A stretch of 64,000 nt of DNA from HLUCCA09 sp039822045 (GTDB lineage Bacteria; Pseudomonadota; Alphaproteobacteria; Rhodobacterales; Rhodobacteraceae): the NCBI GenBank assembly GCA_039822045.1, contig JBCBMY010000005.1, positions 124,001-188,000 of the forward strand. Reading direction: 5' to 3'. The translations under genes and the position numbers were made by a program. The notes under the pieces are model-generated. The model had not been told where the DNA came from, ran no database searches, and worked only from the letters and a program-made list of their open reading frames with translations. Below, in pieces: positions 24,062-33,357 of this stretch. The number at the start of each line of letters is the position of its first letter. Position 1 is the first letter of the stretch.

Positions 24062-24985
24062 TCAGGCGGCAAATGCCGGGTTCGACCATGCCGCGCGCCC
24101 GGCACGGTCGACAACGGTGACGCGCATCCAGGGTGCCTCGACCAGCCGGCCCAGATCGACGCGGGCCCGGGTCATCGCATCACCCCACACCGCTGCCGTG
24201 GCCGATCCGGGGCCCTGGACGATTACCATGGCCGCCGACGAGCACTCGATCTCCACCGCGCCGGCTTCCCAATTGATGCCGCGGATCTCAGGGCCCTGCG
24301 TGGCGTACATGCGCCCCGCCTTCAGCGCGTCGAGCAGCGCGTCTGGTGCGTTTTCCTCGGCCTTCACCATCACCCAGCCCCCGAAGTTGTCAGGGCCATG
24401 GAAATGGCTGTCGTCGGTCGCAACCAGTGTCAGGTGACGACCGGCCTCGAGCAAGCGATCCAGCGTGTGAAATCCACGGCCACGATCGCTGAGCATCGCG
24501 CAGCCATGGTTGTAGACCTCAACGGCATGCGCCGCCTCGATGCTCGCGGCATCCGCCTCGGTCAGACCGGACCATTCAGGATGCGCAATCGCAACGAAAG
24601 CTCCTGCTGCACGAGCGCGCGCCGCAAGCTCGGGCCCCGTCTCCTGGCCGCGTTCGGGATCGAAATCGGGGATGTGCGGCGGCTCGAAATCCTCGGGCAG
24701 TCCCACAGCCAGCAGATGCCAGATCTCGCCATTGACCATCGTGCCGGAATGCACCTCGGCGCCGAGGATCGTAGTGAAATCGTTGCCGCGGAACGGGCGT
24801 GTGTCGGCTATGGGGTAGCCGTAGCGCCCCACAAAATGATCCGTGAGCGCGATGAAATCATAGCCCTCCGCGCGATAGCGGCGGCACATCTCATCGGGCG
24901 CCAGCGCCCCATCCGACAGGGTCGAGTGACAATGCAGGTTACCCCGCCAGAAGCGCCCCGGCGCAGCAAAGATGTCCTCGGCCAT
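24062..24985 (-). CDS. PHP-domain phosphoesterase
   Basis: 307 residues from ATG 24985, since upstream codons are not PHP-like. The metal-binding PHP motifs are all present: NLHCHSTLSDG (HxH), ALTDHF, a Glu in GAEVHS, AIAHPEW and DSHFHG. They would hold a trinuclear metal centre hydrolysing phosphoesters or phosphonates. The C-terminal 60 residues form a separate beta-rich module of unknown role. The gene is convergent with the EamA transporter and lies downstream of the signalling genes. Confidence 0.9.
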   Translation of the reverse strand: MAEDIFAAPGRFWRGNLHCHSTLSDGALAPDEMCRRYRAEGYDFIALTDHFVGRYGYPIADTRPFRGNDFTTILGAEVHSGTMVNGEIWHLLAVGLPEDFEPPHIPDFDPERGQETGPELAARARAAGAFVAIAHPEWSGLTEADAASIEAAHAVEVYNHGCAMLSDRGRGFHTLDRLLEAGRHLTLVATDDSHFHGPDNFGGWVMVKAEENAPDALLDALKAGRMYATQGPEIRGINWEAGAVEIECSSAAMVIVQGPGSATAAVWGDAMTRARVDLGRLVEAPWMRVTVVDRAGRAAWSNPAFAA

Positions 24986-25065
24986 GGTGTCTCCCTCTCG
25001 TGGCTGCCCAACAGCCGATGACAGAGGGAGGTCACGGAGGCATGACAGCGGCGAGGCGTGCGCGC

Positions 25066-25437
25066 CTATCGGTCGGCCTCGCACCGGGCAAAGGCGTCGG
25101 CAATGGCATCCGCGCTCAGGGGCTTTTCGACAAAGATGAGGCCCGGATGTTCGGCCTCCATCTCGTGCCGGTTATAGCCCGATGCGAAGACGACCAGGGC
25201 GCCGCGCTCGATCAGCTCACGACCCAGGGGGATCGAAAGCCCTTCCCCGCCGATATTGACGTCCAGCAGAGCGCAGCCGACGAAGGGATCGCTGTCCTGG
25301 GCCATCGCCCTGGCCCGGCGCAGATTGTGTGCGACATGCACGCGGCAGAAGCCCATATCCTCAAGGGTCTGGGTGGTATCCAGGGCAATGATGATCTCGT
25401 CCTCGAGATAGAGGATCGCGTGATTAGCCGGCGTCAT
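25066..25437 (-). CDS. CheY-like single-domain response regulator
   Basis: 123 residues from ATG 25437, which overlaps the kinase stop by 14 bp. The acidic pair is in YLEDE (11-14), the phosphoacceptor is Asp59 in LLDVNIGG and the conserved Lys is K105 in FVEKPLS. No output domain is present, so it must act by protein-protein contact or as a phosphate sink. Translational coupling makes it the probable partner of the preceding kinase. Single receivers next to HWE kinases occur in alphaproteobacterial stress-response circuits. Confidence 0.92.
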   Translation of the reverse strand: MTPANHAILYLEDEIIIALDTTQTLEDMGFCRVHVAHNLRRARAMAQDSDPFVGCALLDVNIGGEGLSIPLGRELIERGALVVFASGYNRHEMEAEHPGLIFVEKPLSADAIADAFARCEADR

Positions 25438-28400
25438 GAAGGTCCGGCTCGCCGAAATGCTCGCGCGCGAGATCGTAGTCGAATTCCATGGTGCAGCGCA
25501 GGCCTCCGGACGTGAAGTCCATCTCCACCCGTCCCTCAAGGCCCCCCTCGATTGTCGAGCGGATCAGCTGGGTGCCAAAGCCGGACGGACCAACCTCGCC
25601 GACCGTCGGACCCCCCTCCTCGACCCAGATCATGCGCACGCGCTCCCCCTCGCCCTCATCCAGCCTGCTCCAGCTCAGCGCCACGGTACCGCTGGAATTC
25701 GAGAAGGCGCCGTACTTGGCCGCGTTGGTGGCCAATTCATGCACCGCCATCCCCACGGCCAGCGTTCCGCGCGCATTGAGCGGCAAATCGGGGCCGCGCA
25801 AAGACACGCGGTCATCGCCGTAAACGGCGGTCAACTCAGGCTCGATCACGTCGCGCACACGGGCCGCGCCCCAATTTGCCGTCGTCAACAGCTTGTGGGT
25901 ATTGGCCAAAGCCTCAATCCGCTTGGCCAGTCGCTCGAACACCTCGACATCGGTCGCGGCTTCGCGCCGGGCCCGGTTCACCAGCGCAAGAACGTTCGAC
26001 AGCATGTTCTTCACGCGATGCTGCAGCTCCTTCATAACCCGCGTCAGCTCGCGGCTCATGTCGGTCTGCAGGGTCACGTCACGTACGTTGATCCCGACCG
26101 CGGCAACTTCGCCCGGACGGCCTTCCTCCACCACACGCTGGATCGGATACCAATCCACCTCCCAGACCCGCTCCTCGTCGGGATGGGCCTTGGTGAACCC
26201 GCTGATGCGGCTGTCGAGCACCGGATCCCCACCCTGGAAGATCTCGGCGACGTGCCCGCCCAAAGCATCGGCAAGCCACGGGATCACTTCGGCGATGGTC
26301 CGGTCCGCATGCTCGTCGATCGGCACGCCGTTGATCTCGGCCATCCGCTGGTTGACGCGCAAAAACCGCATCTCGCGGTCGACAAGCGCCATCGCTTGCG
26401 GGCTGACCCGATAGAGTTCCTCGATCTCGACGAGATTGGCCTGCGCCTGGGCGCGCTGCCGCTCTATCTCGCGGGCGGCCCGACGCAGCTCAGTCACGTC
26501 GGTGACCGTAAACACGACGCCCGACGCCGCCTCGCTGTCTGTCCGGTAAGGCAGGACCCGAAGCACCAATTCCACCGACCCGTCATGGGTCGCCAGATCA
26601 GTCTCCCGCAGCGCGCCACTGTCCAGCGTCTCCTGGCAGAGCGCCACGATGGGGGCCATCGGCACGTCTGCGCCAATATCGTCGATCCGACGTCCCCGAT
26701 CCTGCTCGACAAATCGGAAATAGCGCTGCGCCTCGGGTGTGAAGCTCCGCAACCGAAGCTCCTGATCCAGGAAAACGGTCGGAATCCTGGTGGAGCGAAT
26801 AAAGTTCGACAGGTCCGAATTTGCCTCATTCAGCTCCGCGACCTTGTTCTGCAGCTCCTCGTTGATCGTCGACAGCTCCTCGTTCGCCGACTGGAGCTCC
26901 TCGTTCATCGACATCATTTCTTCGTTCGAGCTCTTCAGCTCCTCGTTGGAGGTCTCCAACTCCTCCACTGTCGTCCGAATGGTCTGCCGTGCCGTGTCGA
27001 GCTGTTCCTCCAGATCGCGGACGTAATCCGTGATCTCGCTCTCCTCGCTATCGATCTGGCCCGGGCGATCGTCGCGCAGATCCATGTGGTCGCGCATCAC
27101 CAGGAGCGTGGTGTCGTCTTCCAGCCGTTCCAGAACCATCACAATCCGCACAGGAATTCCGTCAAGCTCGCCCTGAAACTCGCGCTCGCTGCGCTCCCCA
27201 CGGTCCGGTGACAGGTTGACCAGGCGGCGCACCACGCCCTCAAGTTCCGACCGGATAAGGTGCAGGACCCCCGTCTTGGTAGCGCCCGGTTTGACCGCGA
27301 GGTACCGCGCCGCCCCCTGCGAGGCATAGATCACTTCGTTGTTGAGATTGAGCACCAAGTAGGGCGGCACGTGCCGCGACAGCAGGGCCTGCTCATAGGA
27401 GCGCTCGTGCAGATCTAGCGCCAGCGGCTCGCCCTGCCCGCTTGGGCTGATCGTCGGTGCACCGGAATTGGGCAAGTTGAGCGGCCGCGCCTGCCCGGCC
27501 CGGCGCCGAAACAGTCGCGGCCCGGTGATGAACTCCGAGAAGTAGCGCGCCAGGATCGGGGGGTTCTCAGAGGGGCCAAGAAACAGGTAGCCCCCCTCTC
27601 GTAGGGCATAATGGAACACCCGGACGGCCACCTCTTGAAGCACCTGATCGAAGTAGATCGTCACGTTCCGGCACGACAGAAGGTCGAGCTTGGAGAACGG
27701 TGGATCCTTGATGATCGACTGGTTCGAGAAACGCACCACGTCGCGCAACGCCGACGTCACTTCATAGCCGCCCGTTGTCGGCCGGAAGTAGCGCTCCAAA
27801 TACTCGGCTGGCACCTCTTCGGAGATCGAGTTGGGATAGACACCGCGGCGCGCAACCCGAAGCGCCTCATCGTCAATGTCGGTCCCAAAGATCGCCAGCC
27901 GCGGCGCGCCGTCGACCCGGCTCAACTCCTCAAGGAACAGGATCGCCATGGAATAGGCCTCCTGTCCCGTCGAACAACCCGCCACCCACACGCGGATCTC
28001 TTCGTCCTGCTCGCGCGATTCCACGATCCGCGGCATGACAGAGTCCTTCAGCGCCTCAAACGCCTCTGGGTCTCGGAAGAACGACGTGACGTTGATCAGC
28101 AGGTCACGGAACAGACGCCCCGCCTCGGCCTTGTTGTCGATCAGTTCCTTCAGATACGTGGCCGGCTCGTCGATCCCCAGCACACTCATCCGCACCGCCA
28201 GCCGGCGCAGGAACGTCCCTTCCTTGTAGTGGCTGAAATCGTGCCCCGTCCGGTAGCGGACGTGCTTGGCAACGCGCTCGATGAACTCCGCATTGTTGCG
28301 GATCGACGGCTCGATGCCCGACCGGCGATTGTAGTAGTCGTTGACGACATCGACCATTTCCGACGACGGCAGCACAAGGTCCACCGCCCCTGTCGCCAGC

Positions 28401-29017
28401 GCCGAGCGGGGCATCCCGTCGTACTTGGCCTGCTTGGGGTCCTGCACGAACACAAGCCCGCCGGCCTCCTTGATCGCCTTCACCCCGACGGACCCATCCG
28501 AGCCCGTCCCCGACAAGATGATCCCCGTCGCTGCGGGCCCTGCCGCTTGCGCGAGCGACACAAGGAAGCGATCGATCGGGCGGCGCAGGCCCCGGGGGCT
28601 GTCGAACTTCTCCAGGCGCAGAACCGTCCCCTCGAGCGTCACCGAAAACCCCGGCGGGATCAGGTAGATGTTCCCTGGCTCCACGTCCATTCCGTCCGAG
28701 ATGGAGTGAACCGGGGTCCGCGTCCGTTTGGACAGCAATTCCGGCAGCAAGCTCTCGTGATCAGGGTCGAGATGCTGCACAAGAACGAGCGCAAGTTCGT
28801 GCTGGTCCGGCAAGTGGAACAGAAGCGTCTGGAAGGCCTCAAGCCCGCCCGCGGATGCCCCCACCCCGATGATCAGGGGAGCGCCCAGCCCCGCGGCCAG
28901 GCTCGCCCCGTCTACATCCCACGCCATAGCGAAAGACCGCTCCGACCCGGTCGCCCGGGCATCGGCCGGCACGGCGGAATACCCGCCCGGCGGGAGCTGT
29001 TCTTCGTCGTCCGGCAT
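25424..29017 (-). CDS. CheB-CheR-PAS-HWE histidine kinase fusion
   Basis: 1197 residues. CheB methylesterase: Ser55 in GASAGG, His82 in LVQHLDP and Asp174 in GTGSDGS form an intact triad. CheR methyltransferase: VWVAGCSTGQEAYS near 335-350 and a SAM-binding region. A long coiled coil follows (about 670-740: ELETSNEELKSSNEEMMS). Next are two PAS domains (about 745-860 and 870-985), then the HWE/HisKA_2 kinase with phosphoacceptor His1000 in ELQHRVKNML and an HWE-type ATPase (VHELATNAAKYGAFS). Such proteins act in general stress or light signalling. It is divergent to the LOV gene and followed by its receiver. Confidence 0.93.
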   Translation of the reverse strand: MPDDEEQLPPGGYSAVPADARATGSERSFAMAWDVDGASLAAGLGAPLIIGVGASAGGLEAFQTLLFHLPDQHELALVLVQHLDPDHESLLPELLSKRTRTPVHSISDGMDVEPGNIYLIPPGFSVTLEGTVLRLEKFDSPRGLRRPIDRFLVSLAQAAGPAATGIILSGTGSDGSVGVKAIKEAGGLVFVQDPKQAKYDGMPRSALATGAVDLVLPSSEMVDVVNDYYNRRSGIEPSIRNNAEFIERVAKHVRYRTGHDFSHYKEGTFLRRLAVRMSVLGIDEPATYLKELIDNKAEAGRLFRDLLINVTSFFRDPEAFEALKDSVMPRIVESREQDEEIRVWVAGCSTGQEAYSMAILFLEELSRVDGAPRLAIFGTDIDDEALRVARRGVYPNSISEEVPAEYLERYFRPTTGGYEVTSALRDVVRFSNQSIIKDPPFSKLDLLSCRNVTIYFDQVLQEVAVRVFHYALREGGYLFLGPSENPPILARYFSEFITGPRLFRRRAGQARPLNLPNSGAPTISPSGQGEPLALDLHERSYEQALLSRHVPPYLVLNLNNEVIYASQGAARYLAVKPGATKTGVLHLIRSELEGVVRRLVNLSPDRGERSEREFQGELDGIPVRIVMVLERLEDDTTLLVMRDHMDLRDDRPGQIDSEESEITDYVRDLEEQLDTARQTIRTTVEELETSNEELKSSNEEMMSMNEELQSANEELSTINEELQNKVAELNEANSDLSNFIRSTRIPTVFLDQELRLRSFTPEAQRYFRFVEQDRGRRIDDIGADVPMAPIVALCQETLDSGALRETDLATHDGSVELVLRVLPYRTDSEAASGVVFTVTDVTELRRAAREIERQRAQAQANLVEIEELYRVSPQAMALVDREMRFLRVNQRMAEINGVPIDEHADRTIAEVIPWLADALGGHVAEIFQGGDPVLDSRISGFTKAHPDEERVWEVDWYPIQRVVEEGRPGEVAAVGINVRDVTLQTDMSRELTRVMKELQHRVKNMLSNVLALVNRARREAATDVEVFERLAKRIEALANTHKLLTTANWGAARVRDVIEPELTAVYGDDRVSLRGPDLPLNARGTLAVGMAVHELATNAAKYGAFSNSSGTVALSWSRLDEGEGERVRMIWVEEGGPTVGEVGPSGFGTQLIRSTIEGGLEGRVEMDFTSGGLRCTMEFDYDLAREHFGEPDLHDAG

Positions 29018-29094
29018 TTCCGTCCGTCCTGTTTCATCTCGGCGGCAACTGGTCTAGCCTGAAGTTCCAAATACGAAATGCGTCATTTGTACCG

Positions 29095-29658
29095 ATGATC
29101 GACAGGTTACATCTCGAAGGCAAGGGCCCCGGGGAAGCCGCCGCGCTGGAGCGTGTGTCGGCAATGTTCGAGCGTTCGCCCGTCGCGCTGACCCTCGCCG
29201 ATGCATATCAGCCGGACATGCCGCTGATTATCGCCAACCAGGCCTTCCTGACCCTCTCCGGCTATGAGCGCGACGAAGTCGTTGGGCGCAATTGCAGATT
29301 TCTGCAGGGGCGGCGCGACAATGTGGCCGCGCGGCTGGAGATCCGCGAGACCATCACCGAGGCTGGTCAGGCGCAAGTGCTCTTGCACAACGTACGCAAG
29401 AACGGCGAGCCGTTCGACAACCTCCTGTTCCTGCAGGCCCTTGTCGAACGGGATGGCCGCGCCCGCTACTTCATCGGCTCACAATTCGAGCTTACAGACG
29501 CGGTCACGGCAGAGCGGATCGATCGCCATGTGTCCCATGTCGACGCCGCCGTCGGGCAAGTCGTGGCCGCGCAACACCACCTGCGGGCCGAGCAACGGCG
29601 GATGTTCGCCAACGCCGCCCATGCGGTCGCGCTCACATGGCTGGCAACCCTTAAGTAG
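29095..29658 (+). CDS. LOV-domain blue-light sensor protein
   Basis: 187 residues, mostly a single PAS/LOV domain (about 20-140). The flavin-adduct cysteine is Cys67 in GRNCRFLQG, followed by the RxxI-like region and NVRKNGEPFDNLLF with FMN-contacting Asn residues. The conserved Gln is Gln130 in FIGSQFELT. With Cys and Gln intact the domain should be photoactive. A C-terminal helix (140-180) could dimerise or contact a partner. There is no output domain. It is transcribed divergently from the CheB-CheR-PAS-HWE kinase across a 77-bp gap, so it may gate that kinase. Confidence 0.88.
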   Translation: MIDRLHLEGKGPGEAAALERVSAMFERSPVALTLADAYQPDMPLIIANQAFLTLSGYERDEVVGRNCRFLQGRRDNVAARLEIRETITEAGQAQVLLHNVRKNGEPFDNLLFLQALVERDGRARYFIGSQFELTDAVTAERIDRHVSHVDAAVGQVVAAQHHLRAEQRRMFANAAHAVALTWLATLK

Positions 29659-29769
29659 GCCGGCACCGCGTTCTCAGCCCCCTGTCCGAAGCCCGTTTTC
29701 GCCGGTCGCAGATGATCGCATACTGTGTCACAGCGGCGACACTTCTGCCGCGAAGCCGGCCCTAGCCCC

Positions 29770-30588
29770 TCAGCCCACTCGCGCAACCATCCAGTCGGAC
29801 ATCGCACCCACCACCCGATGCAGCAAAAGCGTTAGGGCCGCCAAGACCGCAAGTGCTGCGAAAGTCAGGTCTATCTTGACCTGCCCATTGGCCCACAGCA
29901 TCAGATAGCCGAGCCCCCCGGCCGAGCCCACCCATTCCCCAATGACTGCTCCGATCGGCGCATAAACCGCCGCCAGCCGCAGACCCGAGGCGAGTGCAGG
30001 CACCGCCGCCGGCACGCGGATCCGCCACATCACCTGCCGGGGCGTCGCACCCATCGTGCGGGCTAGATCCATCCAGCCCGGCGGCGTGCGCACAAGACCA
30101 TCGAAGAAGGCCCACGCGACGGGGAAATAGATGATCAGCACGGCCATGAGCACCTTCGAGCCCATGCCAAAGCCCAGCCAGAGGTTGAGAATTGGCGCCA
30201 GAGCAAAGACGGGAACGGCCTGGGTCGCAACCAGCGCCGGTCGCGCCATCGCCCGGGCCATGGGCGACGCTGCCAGCGAGATGGCCGTCGACACGCCCAG
30301 AATCACGCCGAACAGCAGGCCAAGCCCCACCTCCAGCGCGGTGATCCCGGCATGGTGGACGATGAGTCCGGCATTCTCCCAAAGCGCCAGCGCGACCCGC
30401 CCCGGTCCGGGCAGGATGAAGGGCGGCAGCGCAAAAAGCCACACGATACCCTGCCAGATGCCAAGCAGAACCGCGGTGACCAGCACGGCCTGTCCGGCCG
30501 CTTGCCGCCAGGCCCGCCGCGCCCGGCCGTGCGCGCCCGGCAAGGGGCTCGATGCCCCTTTCGGGCGCTCCCCCGTCAGCCCGGTCAC
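29770..30588 (-). CDS. thiX: ABC transporter permease, thiamine-precursor type (ThiX-like)
   Basis: 272 residues with about six transmembrane helices and the BPD_transp_1 EAA-like loop LARTMGATPRQVMWRIRVPAAVP. It is the last gene of the operon downstream of a TPP riboswitch, overlapping the ATPase gene by 4 bp (ATGA). With ThiZ and ThiY it should import a thiamine pyrimidine precursor (HMP or formylaminopyrimidine). The name follows the family context, as SsuC/TauC-type permeases look alike. Confidence 0.85.
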   Translation of the reverse strand: MTGLTGERPKGASSPLPGAHGRARRAWRQAAGQAVLVTAVLLGIWQGIVWLFALPPFILPGPGRVALALWENAGLIVHHAGITALEVGLGLLFGVILGVSTAISLAASPMARAMARPALVATQAVPVFALAPILNLWLGFGMGSKVLMAVLIIYFPVAWAFFDGLVRTPPGWMDLARTMGATPRQVMWRIRVPAAVPALASGLRLAAVYAPIGAVIGEWVGSAGGLGYLMLWANGQVKIDLTFAALAVLAALTLLLHRVVGAMSDWMVARVG

Positions 30589-31304
30589 GCCGCTCTTAGG
30601 GCGGCGAGAAGCTCAGCCGAGCTACGCATAACCTCGGGCGCGTCCACCGGCCGGATGGCCCGCCCATTGGGCGCCGAGACCTGCCGCATCGCGCCCCCGC
30701 CCATCAGATAGATCCGGTCAGCCAGGCGCGCTGCCTCGCCCGGATCGTGGGTCACCAGGAGGACGGTCCGCCCCGTCAGCACCTCGGATGCAAGCTCCTG
30801 CATCTCGGCCCGCGTCACCGCATCGAGCGCGCTGAAGGGTTCGTCCAACAGCACGATGGGCCGGTCCTCCATCAGCGTCCGGGCCAGCGCCACCCGTTGC
30901 CGTTGTCCGCCCGAAAGGGCAGCCCGCCGCTTATGCGCATGCTCGGTCAACCCAAGCCGCGCCACCAGATCCTGCACGCGTCCTGCATCCGGCACCCCGC
31001 CACGCAACCGCGCCCCCAACGCCACGTTGCCCGCCACATCGAGCCATGGCAGCAGCAGGTCCTCTTGCGCCATATAAGCCACCCGCCCCTCGACCGTCCG
31101 GTCGTCCGACGCTGACACCGTGCCTTCAAACCGCGGGCCCGTGGCCAAACCCGCGATCAGGCGGAGGACCGTCGACTTGCCGCAGCCCGACGGCCCGAGG
31201 AGACAGGTCCAGCCCCCGGGCACCAACTCGATCCGGACCGGCCCGAAGAGGGGGGCAGAGCCAAGCCAGACCGCCCCCTCAAAGCTAACCGCGGGCGCGC
31301 TCAC
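30585..31304 (-). CDS. thiZ: ABC transporter ATP-binding protein (ThiZ-like)
   Basis: 239 residues from GTG 31304, which overlaps the thiY stop by 4 bp (GTGA); upstream codons in this frame are non-homologous. Walker A GPSGCGKST, the Q loop MAQEDLLLPW, signature LSGGQRQRVALAR, Walker B VLLDEPF and the H-loop VTHDP are all present. It energises the thiamine-precursor importer together with the ThiX permease and the ThiY binding protein. Confidence 0.92.
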   Translation of the reverse strand: MSAPAVSFEGAVWLGSAPLFGPVRIELVPGGWTCLLGPSGCGKSTVLRLIAGLATGPRFEGTVSASDDRTVEGRVAYMAQEDLLLPWLDVAGNVALGARLRGGVPDAGRVQDLVARLGLTEHAHKRRAALSGGQRQRVALARTLMEDRPIVLLDEPFSALDAVTRAEMQELASEVLTGRTVLLVTHDPGEAARLADRIYLMGGGAMRQVSAPNGRAIRPVDAPEVMRSSAELLAALRAA

Positions 31305-32242
31305 TCGGCCCCCACATCCACAGCGATCTGCGAAACGGGCCTTCTCTCCTCCACAAGCCCGGTCTCGGCCATGAAGGCTTCGAACCGCGCGTACCTGCCC
31401 GCGTCGAGCGCCGCCGGCGTCAGCGCAAACCGCGCCCAAGTCAGCTCCCAGGCTCCCCGGTTCAATTCATCTCGAAGCTCCGGGGCCGTGCCGGAGAACA
31501 CCTCCCACATCCCCTCAGGGTCGTTCACAATCGCCTGCGCCCCGCGCTCGACGGCGCCCAGGAACCGTGCAATCGCGTCGCCATCCATCCGCTCGGGATT
31601 GGCCACGAAGATCAACTCGTCGTAGGGCGGCAGTCCTTCTTCCTCGAGGTTGAAGCAGCGCCCCGGCACGCCCTCGATCTCCATCTGCGGCAGTTCGAAA
31701 TTGCGAAATGCGCCAATCACCGCGTCGACCTGACCGGTCAGGAGCGCAGGCGACAGCGAGAAATTGACGTTGACCATCTCGATCGCGTCCAACGTCAGCC
31801 CGCCCTTCGCCAACAGCTCCTTCAGGAGCGCCTCTTCCACCCCCGCAACAGAAAATCCGACCTTTGCGCCGTCCAGATCGGCCAACGTCTTGATCGGCCC
31901 ATCTTCCCTCACCAACAGGCAGTTGAGCGGCGTCGAGATAAGCGTGCCGACTCGAACCAACGGAAGCCCCTCGGCCACCTGCAGATGCAATTGCGGCTGA
32001 TAGGAGACCGCGAGATCGGCCTGTCCCGCCGCCACAAGCTTCGGAGGGGCCGACGGGTCGGCGGGCGCGACGATTTCCACCTCAAGCCCCGCCTCCTCGA
32101 AAAAACCAAGCTCCTCGGCCACCACGATCGGCCCGTGATTGGGGTTCACAAACCAATCGAGCAACAGGGTCATCTCGTCCTGTGCAGCCGCGGGCAGCGC
32201 CGTGGCTATGGCCAACAGGGCGGTTGGAAAAATCGGTCGCAT
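31301..32242 (-). CDS. thiY: ABC transporter substrate-binding protein, thiamine precursor (ThiY/NMT1 type)
   Basis: 313 residues with a Sec signal peptide (about 1-20, ending AAAQ). The NMT1/THI5 core begins LLLDWFVNPNHGPIVVAEE, as in pyrimidine-binding ThiY proteins. The gene sits directly under a TPP riboswitch, with AAGGAGA as ribosome binding site, so it is switched off when thiamine pyrophosphate is high. It should bind HMP or a formylated aminopyrimidine in the periplasm for ThiXZ. Confidence 0.92.
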   Translation of the reverse strand: MRPIFPTALLAIATALPAAAQDEMTLLLDWFVNPNHGPIVVAEELGFFEEAGLEVEIVAPADPSAPPKLVAAGQADLAVSYQPQLHLQVAEGLPLVRVGTLISTPLNCLLVREDGPIKTLADLDGAKVGFSVAGVEEALLKELLAKGGLTLDAIEMVNVNFSLSPALLTGQVDAVIGAFRNFELPQMEIEGVPGRCFNLEEEGLPPYDELIFVANPERMDGDAIARFLGAVERGAQAIVNDPEGMWEVFSGTAPELRDELNRGAWELTWARFALTPAALDAGRYARFEAFMAETGLVEERRPVSQIAVDVGAE

Positions 32243-32244
32243 GG

Positions 32245-32263
32245 CTCTCCTTTCGCCGGAGAG
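32245..32263 (-). promoter_or_regulatory. Hairpin masking the thiY ribosome binding site
   Basis: In the minus-strand transcript CTCTCC, a 7-nt loop and GGAGAG form a perfect 6-bp hairpin. The GGAGAG is the ribosome binding site of thiY, just 2 bp from ATG 32242. The 3' strand of the riboswitch aptamer contains GGAGGG, which could pair with CTCTCC instead and free the site. This fits translational control by TPP. Confidence 0.65.
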
Positions 32264-32296
32264 GGGCCCGACCGGACGCGCCTGGGGCGGCCGTCA

Positions 32297-32383
32297 GACG
32301 ACTCCCTCCGCCGGCATGATCCGGTTCAGGTTCAAAGGGTCACATCTCAGCCCGCCGCATTGTGATTGGCGGACACCCCCGTC
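32297..32383 (-). promoter_or_regulatory. TPP riboswitch (THI element)
   Basis: The minus-strand sequence between GACGGGGGTG (32383) and GAGGGAGTCGTC (32297) matches the THI consensus: GGGCTGAGATG for the pyrimidine-binding arm and TGAACCTGA followed by CGGATCATGCCGGCG and AGGGA for the pyrophosphate arm. The P1 helix GACG/CGTC closes it. It precedes thiY by about 55 bp. It should reduce thiYZX expression when TPP binds. Confidence 0.95.
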
Positions 32384-32433
32384 GTAGCGCACACCTTACC
32401 CCAACCCGCACCCTTGTCACCCCCGGTTTGCCC

Positions 32434-33288
32434 ATGCGTCCACTCAGCCAGCTCGACCCCGACACCGATTGCGAAGAGATTGTATTCCGTCTCGGCGCAT
32501 GGGAATTCCCGTGGGACATCGAGAAGGCGCTCGAATTTGCGCTCTTTCGCACCTACGCGGTGCCGTCGATCTCGAACCTCCTGTCCCGAACAGGAGAGTT
32601 CGCCGAGCGTCCCCGCAAGCGCTACGACGATACCGAGCTGATTCTGGCTGAAATCGTCGAGAACGGAATCGAGAGCGCGCAGGGCCAAGCCGCCCTTGAC
32701 CGCATGAACGCGATGCACGGCGCATACCGGATCGCCAACTCCGACATGCTCTATGTGCTCTCCACCTTCGTTTTCGAGCCGCCCCGCTGGCTTGCGCGGT
32801 GGGGCCGGCGCCCCCTGACAGAAATAGAGCAGGACGCGATCTTCACCTACTACAAGCGCCTCGGCACGCAGATGGGGATCACGGACATCCCCGAGTCCCG
32901 AGCCGACTTCGAGACGTTCAACCGCGCCTACGAGGCCGAGCATTTCCGCTTTGCCGACACCAACGCCGACGTCGGCAAAGCTACGCGCGACCTTCTTCTG
33001 TCCTTCTACTTGCCGCGCGCCCTTTTCCCCGTTGCGCGACCGGTGGCGCACGCGCTGATGGACCCTCCCCTGCGCCGTGCGATGGGGTTTGCCGATCCGC
33101 CGCGCCTCGTTTCCGCCATAGCGCTCGGCGGCATGGCGCTGCGTCGCCGTTTTCTGCCCCTTCTGCCTCGCCGCCGGCGCCCGTTTCTCCAGACGAAAAA
33201 GCGCAGGCCGACCTACCCGAAGGGCTATCGAATCGCCGAACTTGGCACCTTCCCTGGCGCGCGCGACGTTCAACAAGCTGTGGACTGA
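32434..33288 (+). CDS. MpaB-like (DUF2236) oxygenase family protein
   Basis: 284 residues from ATG 32434. The start GAWEFPWDIEKALEFALFRTYAVPSIS and later NRMNAMHGAYRIANSDMLYVLSTF-like segments fit the MpaB/rubber-oxygenase (DUF2236) family, helical haem-binding proteins; a conserved Arg/His pair for the haem is plausible but I cannot verify it. The last 70 residues are basic (Arg rich) and possibly a membrane-proximal tail. It is divergent from the thi operon and 69 bp upstream of a CoA-transferase gene. Substrate unknown. Confidence 0.72.
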   Translation: MRPLSQLDPDTDCEEIVFRLGAWEFPWDIEKALEFALFRTYAVPSISNLLSRTGEFAERPRKRYDDTELILAEIVENGIESAQGQAALDRMNAMHGAYRIANSDMLYVLSTFVFEPPRWLARWGRRPLTEIEQDAIFTYYKRLGTQMGITDIPESRADFETFNRAYEAEHFRFADTNADVGKATRDLLLSFYLPRALFPVARPVAHALMDPPLRRAMGFADPPRLVSAIALGGMALRRRFLPLLPRRRRPFLQTKKRRPTYPKGYRIAELGTFPGARDVQQAVD

Positions 33289-33357
33289 CGGCCCCCGCCG
33301 CTTGCGCGCGCGCGGCCCCTCGGCCAAGACAGGTGAATGTCTGAGGGAGCCGCTGCC

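Noticed and set aside
29043..29068. GGAAC on the minus strand as an EcfG-type -35 for the HWE kinase
   Set aside because: No CGTT-like -10 is found at 16-17 bp, so a stress-sigma promoter is not supported.
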